Shown here piece by piece: positions 1-5,970 of a stretch of DNA of 6,084 nt. The notes below the pieces were generated by a model that searched no databases, was not told the DNA's origin, and saw only the letters and a program-made list of their open reading frames with translations. Origin of the DNA: Aphodosoma sp044433285 (GTDB lineage: Bacteria > Bacteroidota > Bacteroidia > Bacteroidales > Paludibacteraceae); assembly GCA_044433285.1 (NCBI GenBank), contig JAWXTU010000128.1:1-6084 (forward strand), written 5' to 3'. The stretch's first letter is position 1. Every line of letters starts with the position of its first letter. The position numbers and the translations under genes were made by a program.

Positions 1-991
1 AATAAGACCTAATTAATTTATCAAATCCTTGAGTACGGCTGGCGTTGTATACTGCTCTGAAACCATCGCCATATATTGCATCCTCATCTGCCATCAATAA
101 AGCTATCTGCTTATTAGCTTCCACATCATTAATCCTTGATAGATACAGATACTCCGAGAAGTTAGATAGCCCTTCACAATATTTGAGTTCGGGAGTTACG
201 CCATTTTCCTCTTGCCACACGTGCATAAGTTCGTGCGCCAATGTAGAGGCAAATCTCAATCTAGGCTGATAATCAAGCAGATAAATAGTATGTTTGCGGG
301 TAATTCTAACTTCGCCTGATGGCAACTGCTCCTCTTCGGTTACAGTGTTAGCAGTACCCAATCGAGTTTCACTAACATCTTGTTCGGTATATTCTGCCAA
401 ATACTTAGCATTCAACACTACTATAGAGACATCATATTGAGAGACATCAAACCCGAAACCTTTCATCACACTTACCACCTCACCAAAAATACCATTAACA
501 TCATCACCGACTTTAACAGCCGTAGCCAAACAGGTGTTGCATATTATTCTACCATCATCAAAAACCACCTCTTTTAGGATATATTCTTGACAGTTGAAAC
601 ATTTGTCTACATCTCCGCTTTGTATATGCGAGGCGCAAACTTTATTATCGTACATATCAAAGAAATACTCACCTGTGATTATACCTTTACATATATGGCA
701 TATATCAGCGTTTTCGTAGCAGTTATAACAGATATTACTGCCATTTTCCATATGTAAAAAGTTGGTAGAAAACAATCCGCACGTATTACAGAATGCCACT
801 TCGCCATTATGCATATGCGACGGACAAATCGCAGTACCAGAGTCGTCAGAGAAATACTCACCCTCAATATAATTACCACAAACAGCACAATAAATCTCAT
901 CGGCAAAAGCAGCTTGAGATGATAAGAACATAAGCGCGAAACAACTGATAAAAAGCGTTGTTTTAAATTTGAAAAAGGTAGAGGTTTGCAT
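1..991 (-). CDS. Exported DA1-like zinc metallopeptidase with two LIM-like zinc modules (3' end cut by window edge)
   Basis: The frame is open from ATG at 991 to the window edge without a stop, giving 330 residues. Residues 1-30 form a signal peptide (hydrophobic core, then SSQAAFA before Asp31), so the product should leave the cytoplasm. Two zinc modules follow: CxxC 35/38, CxxH 56/59, CxxC 68/71, CxxC 88/91, then the same series at 98/101, 119/122, 131/134 and 151/154. After a linker that includes an ETR motif near 208 comes LAHELMHVWQ (HExxH, residues 253-257) and, 15 residues on, CEGLSNF, whose Glu273 is the likely third zinc ligand. The order LIM-like, linker, PRL...LAHE(L/M)MHxW, EG matches my memory of plant DA1 peptidases (DA1-like family), which cleave proteins in the ubiquitin pathway. 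Bacteria lack that pathway, so the substrate here is unknown. It lies 32 nt after the ATPase gene and may be cotranscribed; I see no promoter of its own. Family assignment is strong; function is inference. Confidence 0.85.
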   Translation of the reverse strand, partial: MQTSTFFKFKTTLFISCFALMFLSSQAAFADEIYCAVCGNYIEGEYFSDDSGTAICPSHMHNGEVAFCNTCGLFSTNFLHMENGSNICYNCYENADICHICKGIITGEYFFDMYDNKVCASHIQSGDVDKCFNCQEYILKEVVFDDGRIICNTCLATAVKVGDDVNGIFGEVVSVMKGFGFDVSQYDVSIVVLNAKYLAEYTEQDVSETRLGTANTVTEEEQLPSGEVRITRKHTIYLLDYQPRLRFASTLAHELMHVWQEENGVTPELKYCEGLSNFSEYLYLSRINDVEANKQIALLMADEDAIYGDGFRAVYNASRTQGFDKLIRSY

Positions 992-1023
992 AATATTTGA
1001 TTTTTTAATAGGACTAAAAATAA

Positions 1024-2253
1024 TTACAATATTTTTGGAGTAACAGAAGATGTTAGAAAATCACGTATATAGATATGTTCTATCCCTTCGTAGGTATTCT
1101 CAAATGTTTGTTCAGCAGAGATTACAATTTTTGGATAGTTATCTTTTATACGTAATAAATTACCAAACTCACGTTTAATCGTACTCTCAGATCTTAACTC
1201 GACAGCTACCTGAACATAAATAGTCTCGCCAGCACGAGTGCAGACAAAATCAATCTCTTCGGTAGTAAGCGCACCAACTTTTACATCATAGCCACAGAAT
1301 AGAAGATGGTTGTAAACAATGTTTTCTAATCGTTTAGCTCTATCTGCTGGGCTGTAACCCACAATTAAATTGCGGATACCCATATTCTCAAAGTAATATT
1401 TTTCTCCTCTCTCAAAAAGACGCTTGCCAATAATATCATATCTCGCTGCCTTGCTTACAACAAATGCATCGGCAAGAGAGTCCGCATACTCAGACACAAG
1501 TACTGCAGACATCTTCACATTTTGACTTTTGAGGAAATCACTAATGCTCTTTGATGAAAAAAGACTACCTATATTTCCTGCCAAGAACCGAATAAGTTGA
1601 TCCAGAAAAGCAACATTACGTATCTTATTACGCTCAACTACATCACGAAGTATAATCGTGGAATATATACTTTTAATATACTCCATCACAACAGCCTCCT
1701 CCATAGGAATGTGTATGAGATATGGAAGACCACCAAAATGAATATACTTATCTAATGACGAATCGTTATCCTCTAATTTATGAAAATCGAGGAACTCAAT
1801 ATACGACAGACTATATATCTTGAACTCCACGTATCTACCTCCGAGCTCATTTGCCAGATCGCTTGAAAACATCTGCGAGTTGCTCCCCGTGATGTAAATA
1901 TCATTGTTATCATCAAGAGCAAGTGAACGCACTACGGCTTTGAAATTCTCTATCTCTTGAATTTCATCTATGAAGATATAATTGCGCTTATCATCGCACA
2001 ACCTTGGAGAAATATACTCATTCAGTTCTTTGTGAGAGACTATATCAATAAACTCTATATTCTCCCGATTAACATAGATAATATTTGCATCAGCATCCTC
2101 CTTGCGAATTATATCTATCAATTGATAAAGCAAGTAACTTTTTCCTGAACGCCTATGCCCCACCATAACCTTAACAATCGGTGTACGCATAAATGGCTTG
2201 ATTCTGTCGATATAGACTTTTCGGCTATATAGTATTTTTGGTAATTTAGTCAT
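1024..2253 (-). CDS. AAA_14/DUF4143-type ATP-binding protein
   Basis: This 409-residue protein belongs to the common prokaryotic ATPases with an N-terminal AAA domain and a C-terminal DUF4143-type domain. Visible motifs are Walker A GHRRSGKS (32-39), Walker B YIFIDEIQ (92-99), a sensor-1 stretch ITGSNS (121-126) and GGRY (138-141), where Arg140 may act as an arginine finger. A region rich in YSLSYIEFLDF follows, as usual for the family, and EEIDFV (332-337) then YVQVAVEL near 346-353 form a PD-(D/E)xK-like core. In that core the usual E-x-K is Q-x-A, so nuclease activity is unlikely. The cellular role of the family is poorly defined; it is frequent in accessory DNA and sometimes grouped with defence or toxin-like genes. 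The start at 2253 is supported by the promoter box 31 nt upstream and by a normal distance to Walker A. No partner gene is evident, although the DA1-like gene follows closely. Confidence 0.85.
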   Translation of the reverse strand: MTKLPKILYSRKVYIDRIKPFMRTPIVKVMVGHRRSGKSYLLYQLIDIIRKEDADANIIYVNRENIEFIDIVSHKELNEYISPRLCDDKRNYIFIDEIQEIENFKAVVRSLALDDNNDIYITGSNSQMFSSDLANELGGRYVEFKIYSLSYIEFLDFHKLEDNDSSLDKYIHFGGLPYLIHIPMEEAVVMEYIKSIYSTIILRDVVERNKIRNVAFLDQLIRFLAGNIGSLFSSKSISDFLKSQNVKMSAVLVSEYADSLADAFVVSKAARYDIIGKRLFERGEKYYFENMGIRNLIVGYSPADRAKRLENIVYNHLLFCGYDVKVGALTTEEIDFVCTRAGETIYVQVAVELRSESTIKREFGNLLRIKDNYPKIVISAEQTFENTYEGIEHIYIRDFLTSSVTPKIL

Positions 2254-2284
2254 AGCTATATTAGGTTATACATTTAATAATGCG

Positions 2285-2317
2285 CAAAGGTAGTAATTAT
2301 TTACGATATACCTGCAA
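2285..2317 (-). promoter_or_regulatory. Leftward Bacteroidetes promoter for the AAA_14/DUF4143 ATPase
   Basis: On the minus strand TACCTTTG (2292 to 2285) matches the -7 consensus TAnnTTTG, and a TTG lies at 2317 to 2315, a slightly long spacing of 22 nt. The box ends 31 nt before the ATPase start codon, giving a short A/T-rich leader. The -7 match is exact; the -33 assignment is weaker. Confidence 0.6.
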
Positions 2318-2497
2318 TAATTTGGTGTTTTTCTTTTTATTTACTGTATACCTTATCTTTTTAGAATACAAATGTCTTATAATTACCACACAAAAAGATA
2401 GTAATAAAATATTGTTTGCAAGCTATATAATATTGAATATCAGATTAATAAAAACAATAAAAGCAAATTACGGCTATCACTTACAGCATTTAATCAT
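2318..2497. other. A/T-rich gap without a supported gene
   Basis: Between the ATPase promoter and the left repeat copy I see no convincing gene. A plus-strand frame of 79 codons spans it, but it is rich in Ile, Leu, Asn and Lys as expected from A/T-rich DNA, has no recognisable motif, and its start lies inside the minus-strand promoter. On the minus strand, the first ATG after the promoter in the repeat opens only six codons. It could be the remains of a gene once driven by that promoter. Confidence 0.5.
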
Positions 2498-2584
2498 TTC
2501 ACAATGCAAAGATATGTAAAAATTCCAAAACCACAAAGTTAAACGCAACAATTTATTGCATATAACTCCAAAAACAGCCGAAAT
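2498..2584. repeat. Direct repeat copy A, downstream of the ATPase-TOPRIM cassette
   Basis: This stretch aligns without gaps to 4527-4613. Positions 2528-2574 are identical to 4557-4603 (47 bp). The 30 bases on the left carry seven mismatches and the ten on the right two. The copy stops just short of the TOPRIM gene stop codon at 2588-2586. It includes a leftward promoter and, at 2545-2559, an imperfect palindrome with GCAA/TTGC arms that could be an operator. Confidence 0.85.
2507..2537 (-). promoter_or_regulatory. Leftward promoter in repeat copy A, apparently orphan
   Basis: TATCTTTG (2514 to 2507) and TTTG (2537 to 2534) are separated by 19 nt, a textbook Bacteroidetes -33/-7 pair. The nearest minus-strand gene of normal length starts at 2253, about 250 nt away and behind its own promoter. 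The transcript would otherwise begin with a six-codon frame. It may give a long leader to the ATPase gene, a small RNA, or be a leftover of duplication. Confidence 0.6.
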
Positions 2585-2585
2585 A

Positions 2586-3230
2586 CTACTTGTTTTGCCT
2601 ATTATTACCCCTCTCATCAGATATTATTTTGACATTCAAAACCTTTTCAAGTTCTGACAACTCATCTAATATTGTCATTCTAATCTTCCCAATATTAAGA
2701 TAGTCTATAAACTTTTGACTATAACGCCCTTTCTGGTAAACTTTGTTAGCTTGTTTAAAGAGAGTTTGCATCTTCTTTGCTCCATCTTTTCCTACAACCG
2801 ATTTTCCGTCGTATTTAATCTTAAGAAATGAGCATAAACCCTCAATATCTTTCAGAAACCAATCTTCAATCATCTGTTTAGCTTTAATCTCAATAAAGCT
2901 ATCTACACCCAAATCTTTCACCCCTCGTTTTACCTTTATCCAGTCAATCGGAGGTATTGCTGCATATTCAAATACATCTGTATCATAAGCACACGCAACT
3001 GCAACCACCTCCCCTTCTGATTTTTCAATCTTAGGTTTTATTCCGTTCTTCAATTTTGAAATCGCTTTACCTGCAAAGTTACCAAACCCACCAACAGAAT
3101 AAACTTCACATCCTATTATCTCTGCGACTGAATTTGCTCTATAATAATCAATTAATGCCTTATAAAAAACACGATCAGTCTCCCCCTCAACTAATATCAC
3201 CACATATTTATTTTCATACACATATATCAT
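2586..3230 (-). CDS. TOPRIM-type nuclease-like protein, partner of the AAA ATPase
   Basis: The protein has 214 residues from the chosen start. YVVILVEGETD (9-19) supplies the TOPRIM glutamate (Glu15), a glycine-rich turn SVGGFG sits at 45-50, and AYDTDVFE (81-88) gives the DxD pair (Asp83, Asp85). A further motif IEDWFLKDIEGL (120-131) resembles the E-x-W-(L/F)-L-x-D element of small TOPRIM proteins such as the DUF4276, DUF3226 and RloB groups; the exact family is not settled. Such proteins paired with ABC-type ATPases are effectors in phage defence, acting on nucleic acid once the ATPase is triggered. The frame is open to an ATG at 3263 (225 residues), but that start overlaps the ATPase gene by 50 nt. 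I prefer ATG at 3230, which overlaps by 17 nt and leaves eight residues before the first beta strand. Overlap implies translational coupling. Confidence 0.75.
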   Translation of the reverse strand: MIYVYENKYVVILVEGETDRVFYKALIDYYRANSVAEIIGCEVYSVGGFGNFAGKAISKLKNGIKPKIEKSEGEVVAVACAYDTDVFEYAAIPPIDWIKVKRGVKDLGVDSFIEIKAKQMIEDWFLKDIEGLCSFLKIKYDGKSVVGKDGAKKMQTLFKQANKVYQKGRYSQKFIDYLNIGKIRMTILDELSELEKVLNVKIISDERGNNRQNK

Positions 3231-4506
3231 TGAGAAATTCAACATCGCCTTGCTGAGCATCATACATTACAGAGAAAATATAATCTCCAAGAGTTACACC
3301 CTCCTCCGAAGCAAGAGCTAAAATTCGTTTCTCCTTTGATGGTTTTATCTCTTTAAACATTGCCAACCCCTCACTATTGGGCACACCTATCTTTATTTTC
3401 TCAGCACTTAAATATTTGATAAGATATGGTGAATGACTCGTTAGAATAATTTTAGTATTGGGACAAATTGCATCAAAAGTCATCAACAACGATTGAAAAA
3501 GCGCAGGATGAATAGAGTTCTCTAGCTCTTCAAACATAATTAGTGGCACTCTATTTATATCAGCCCCTATTGCCATTGCCAAGGTGTAAATAATCTTTTT
3601 TGACCCAGCAGAAATACTTCTTATACTTGTTTGTTGATTATTATATCGCTCTTTAACCCTAATATCATAAAATTTCTCTGGACGAGAAAAGGGTGCTGAA
3701 TTATCATTACCTAAAGACAATTCTTTCAAATCAATCTCAATTGGTTCTACATCCTCAATTGCAGGCAAAAGCGATAATATTGCACTTTTCAATAATTCAT
3801 AACTATCTGGTGCCATCTTCATCAAACTATATACAAAGAATGGCGGGTCGATATTACGTGTCATATCCAACGAATACTCCGCACGAATAGATTGGTTCGA
3901 AACTGTATTGAAATACAACTCAGGGTCTTGCATTGTATTTATCAAAAGAATATCTATTGTCAAAATACGTTTGATAATATCTAGATAAAACAATTCATCC
4001 AAGTTTGCAATTTTGTTTATCACAAGATTATCCGCGTCAATTGTTATTGACTTATCGCATCTACCCTTAGCATTAACAAGATAAAATGCCTTATCTTCTG
4101 TCCGATTAATATATTGCGTATATTTTGCTCTTACACTTCCAGCCTGTTTTACTCTCAGTCGCTCACTTATAATCCTAGTATTTTGAGTATTACGTTTCCA
4201 TTCGAATGAAAAAGAATAATTCACATCCATATAGACACCTATGCTATTAGGAAAAGTAGCGTTTATCTCAAACGAGAAAGGTAAACCTGCAATCTTATTG
4301 TTTATTGGTATTACTCCTGTCTGATTCATAAGAGCAGACTTTTGTGTAGGTGTACTTTTAATAAAAGCCAATCCAAATTCAATAGCTTTCAATACATTAG
4401 ATTTACCATAATTATTAAAAGCTACTAACGCATTTAGCCCATTCAGGGTCAGTTCAACCCTTTCGATATTTGCATATCCATCTACTATTAAACTATTTAT
4501 ATTCAT
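3214..4506 (-). CDS. ABC-type AAA ATPase of the OLD/RloA kind
   Basis: The 430-residue protein shows the full motif set of SMC/ABC-like ATPases: an N-terminal strand leading to LNALVAFNNYGKSN with the P-loop at 29-36 (GKS 34-36), signature SAGSKK (299-304), Walker B LIMFEELENSIHP (322-334) with D-loop, and switch histidine in ILTSHSPYL (His358). The middle 250 residues carry no motif I recognise and should form the variable sensor or dimer region. Two oddities are Ala29 in place of the first P-loop glycine and Glu-Glu (326/327) in place of Asp-Glu in Walker B. The C-terminus lacks a TOPRIM domain; that activity is on the next gene, which overlaps its end. ATPases of this type act as sensors or clamps for an attached nuclease in OLD, PARIS and RloAB pairs. 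It starts 29 nt downstream of a clear promoter box. Class assignment is firm, the system name is not. Confidence 0.85.
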   Translation of the reverse strand: MNINSLIVDGYANIERVELTLNGLNALVAFNNYGKSNVLKAIEFGLAFIKSTPTQKSALMNQTGVIPINNKIAGLPFSFEINATFPNSIGVYMDVNYSFSFEWKRNTQNTRIISERLRVKQAGSVRAKYTQYINRTEDKAFYLVNAKGRCDKSITIDADNLVINKIANLDELFYLDIIKRILTIDILLINTMQDPELYFNTVSNQSIRAEYSLDMTRNIDPPFFVYSLMKMAPDSYELLKSAILSLLPAIEDVEPIEIDLKELSLGNDNSAPFSRPEKFYDIRVKERYNNQQTSIRSISAGSKKIIYTLAMAIGADINRVPLIMFEELENSIHPALFQSLLMTFDAICPNTKIILTSHSPYLIKYLSAEKIKIGVPNSEGLAMFKEIKPSKEKRILALASEEGVTLGDYIFSVMYDAQQGDVEFLNDICV

Positions 4507-4526
4507 AGCTCATTTTTATTAAGTTT

Positions 4527-4613
4527 TTCACACTGCAAAGATAAGCGAAATTTCTGAAACCACAAAGTTAAACGCAACAATTTATTGCATATAACTCCAA
4601 AAATAGCCAAAAT
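4527..4613. repeat. Direct repeat copy B, upstream of the ATPase-TOPRIM cassette
   Basis: This is the partner of 2498-2584 at an offset of 2029, with 47 identical bases at 4557-4603. It contains the working promoter of the ATPase gene, the GCAA/TTGC imperfect palindrome at 4574-4588, and at its right end the left arm of a 17-bp inverted repeat that copy A cannot form. Confidence 0.85.
4536..4566 (-). promoter_or_regulatory. Leftward promoter of the ATPase-TOPRIM operon
   Basis: TATCTTTG (4543 to 4536) and TTTG (4566 to 4563) are 19 nt apart, matching the Bacteroidetes -7 and -33 elements. The -7 box ends 29 nt before the ATPase start codon, so the leader is short and A-rich. The same elements occur in repeat copy A. 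Confidence 0.75.
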
Positions 4614-4636
4614 TGAGCCATTTTTGGAGTTATATG
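4588..4636. repeat. 17-bp perfect inverted repeat upstream of the ATPase promoter
   Basis: The arms CATATAACTCCAAAAAT (4588-4604) and its exact reverse complement (4620-4636) flank a 15-nt spacer. It lies upstream of the -33 box of the cassette and 36 nt after the small membrane protein gene. No T-run follows the stem on the minus strand, so a classical intrinsic terminator is not clearly supported. It could be a regulator site, a weak terminator, or an element end. The word TTTTTGGAG recurs at 4652-4660. Confidence 0.75.
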
Positions 4637-4671
4637 TTGGTTTTTAGGGAGTTTTTGGAGAAATTCAGCCT

Positions 4672-4941
4672 CTACCAATTATCATAGAAATCATGAAAAC
4701 CATAAGATTCATCATATTCATCTAAATACCTATTATATTCCTTAGAACACTCTTTGTACACATCAAACTTAGCACGTACCATACTTTTGTAGGTTTGAAC
4801 CACCGCCACTTTTAGTACAAAGATCAGCAACACTATGTAGGTAAAACGAATCGTTTTCTTTAGAAAATATGGCAATAATTTCTTCAGTTCGTTTTTCAAT
4901 ATTACACCTTGTGTTATTTTATATCGATGTTTAATAATCAT
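4672..4941 (-). CDS. Small single-pass membrane protein, function unknown
   Basis: The 89-residue product has a basic N-terminus (Lys/Arg-rich to residue 32), one hydrophobic segment at about 33-48 (FTYIVLLIFVLKVAVV, with Lys44 inside it), and a C-terminal tail of about 30 residues rich in Asp, Glu and Tyr (six Tyr from 62 to 86, ending DNW). The positive-inside rule suggests the N-terminus is cytoplasmic and the acidic tail periplasmic. I do not recognise the family. The start lies only four bases after the stop of the lipoprotein gene, so the two are almost surely cotranscribed and may act together at the envelope. Small size and lack of motifs limit confidence in function, but the spacing and the coherent membrane topology argue that it is a real gene. 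Confidence 0.65.
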   Translation of the reverse strand: MIIKHRYKITQGVILKNELKKLLPYFLKKTIRFTYIVLLIFVLKVAVVQTYKSMVRAKFDVYKECSKEYNRYLDEYDESYGFHDFYDNW

Positions 4942-4945
4942 ATTA

Positions 4946-5893
4946 TTAATGTTTTATATTACTGTCAAAATCTTTTGATGTATATCTTATATAGTATTGA
5001 TTTTTACCTCCAGTTACTACAATTTCTGTAGCCTCTTTTTTTCTTTTAGACGTAGTTTCAGATTCATCATATTCATAATACGTTCCTGCATTAATAGGTC
5101 GCTGTTTACTAATATGAACGGTAGAACTACTAGTCATTTTCTCATCGTCGCATAACGACGACACTTTCTCTCGTTTGAACTCAGATTCTTTGTGGTTTGA
5201 AACTTTAGAGATATAGAATTTATTATTTACATTTCTACGTTCCTCATCTCCATCTACTGTATAAACAAATCTATTTTCAAAAATTAGGGGTGTTGTCTCC
5301 ATCGAAAACTCCATATCTGTCTGCTTTTTGAAATTGAATAGAAACATATCACAATCTCTAAACATACCGATAAGATAATTAAACTTTTGAATGACTTTTC
5401 TTGTGTGCGCAGGCACTGTAATAGACACAGTCTCTACGCTATGTTGTGTATCACTATTGGTGTATGTGTTGGTTTTACTAGATGCAACTCCTAAGGCAGA
5501 AGCCGCATTTATTTTGCCATAAACATTTACACCAGAGAGAGCAACACCCGAACTTTTACTATATGTATTTGTCTCATTATGCGTATATACCGAATTGGTA
5601 AAATAATCAAATGCGTAGCCATTTTTGATGAGGAATGATTTATCTAAATGGATAGTTATATCTTTATCGCTTAAATTATGTATAATACAACTAACTTTGC
5701 CATTCGTACTCCAAAAATCATACATAACCGCAATATTATCATCCGAATAGGTTAGATAATCGTTAGTTGGTTTAACTGAATTATCAGCAGGAGAGACCGT
5801 CCCGAGTTGATAGTAATTTAAAGGTGCTGCACATGATGATGCGATAAGTATTGTCGCTACCGCGCCAATAACTGTTTTAAAAATAAGTTTCAT
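4946..5893 (-). CDS. Lipoprotein of unknown function
   Basis: The 315-residue product starts MKLIFKTVIGAVATILIASS and has a lipobox A-S-S-C with the lipidated Cys21, followed by AAPLNYYQLG. The residues after Cys21 lack the acidic cluster linked to surface export in Bacteroidetes, so a periplasm-facing location is more likely. The body reads as beta-rich: alternating stretches such as DKDITIHLDKSFLIKNGYAF near 78-97, a Ser/Thr/Asn-rich section around residues 105-155, and VSITVPAHTRKVIQKF near 156-171. A charged, Ser/Thr-rich section with Lys-Arg-Lys-Lys lies near the C-terminus. I see no catalytic motif. The LNYYQ start and the YDFW...NGK pattern remind me of an uncharacterised Bacteroides lipoprotein family, but I cannot name it. 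It is the first gene of a probable pair with the membrane protein immediately downstream. Confidence 0.8.
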   Translation of the reverse strand: MKLIFKTVIGAVATILIASSCAAPLNYYQLGTVSPADNSVKPTNDYLTYSDDNIAVMYDFWSTNGKVSCIIHNLSDKDITIHLDKSFLIKNGYAFDYFTNSVYTHNETNTYSKSSGVALSGVNVYGKINAASALGVASSKTNTYTNSDTQHSVETVSITVPAHTRKVIQKFNYLIGMFRDCDMFLFNFKKQTDMEFSMETTPLIFENRFVYTVDGDEERRNVNNKFYISKVSNHKESEFKREKVSSLCDDEKMTSSSTVHISKQRPINAGTYYEYDESETTSKRKKEATEIVVTGGKNQYYIRYTSKDFDSNIKH

Positions 5894-5970
5894 ATTGTGT
5901 ATTATTTAAATTTGTATTGCTAAGTTCAACTTGCAAATGCAACTAAATTCTGTTTGAAAATTGTATCTAA

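Noticed and set aside
45..577. Two short plus-strand frames (45-269 and 380-577)
   Set aside because: Both lie antisense to the DA1-like gene, whose conserved motifs run through the same bases.
679..906. Minus-strand frame of 75 codons within the left-hand gene
   Set aside because: It overlaps the DA1-like coding frame in another phase; the DA1 frame explains the region with signal peptide and metal-binding motifs.
992..1023. Possible hairpin TTTTTA/TAAAAA between the DUF4143 ATPase and DA1-like genes
   Set aside because: The six-base stem is A/T only and too weak to call a terminator; the genes may be cotranscribed.
2280..2519. Plus-strand frame of 79 codons in the gap
   Set aside because: Its composition is that of random A/T-rich DNA, its start sits within the minus-strand promoter of the ATPase, and no plus-strand promoter or motif supports it.
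1957..3890. Short plus-strand frames inside the three ATPase/TOPRIM genes
   Set aside because: All are antisense shadows of genes with clear motifs and have no features of their own.
2586..4506. Naming the cassette as PARIS, Gabija or RloAB
   Set aside because: The motifs fit an ATPase-TOPRIM pair in general, but without a profile search the specific system cannot be fixed.
5931..5942. Small palindrome TTGCAAATGCAA with a near -7 box (TGCATTTG) upstream of the lipoprotein gene
   Set aside because: The box misses the invariant TA and no -33 TTG lies at the right distance, so I do not call a promoter.
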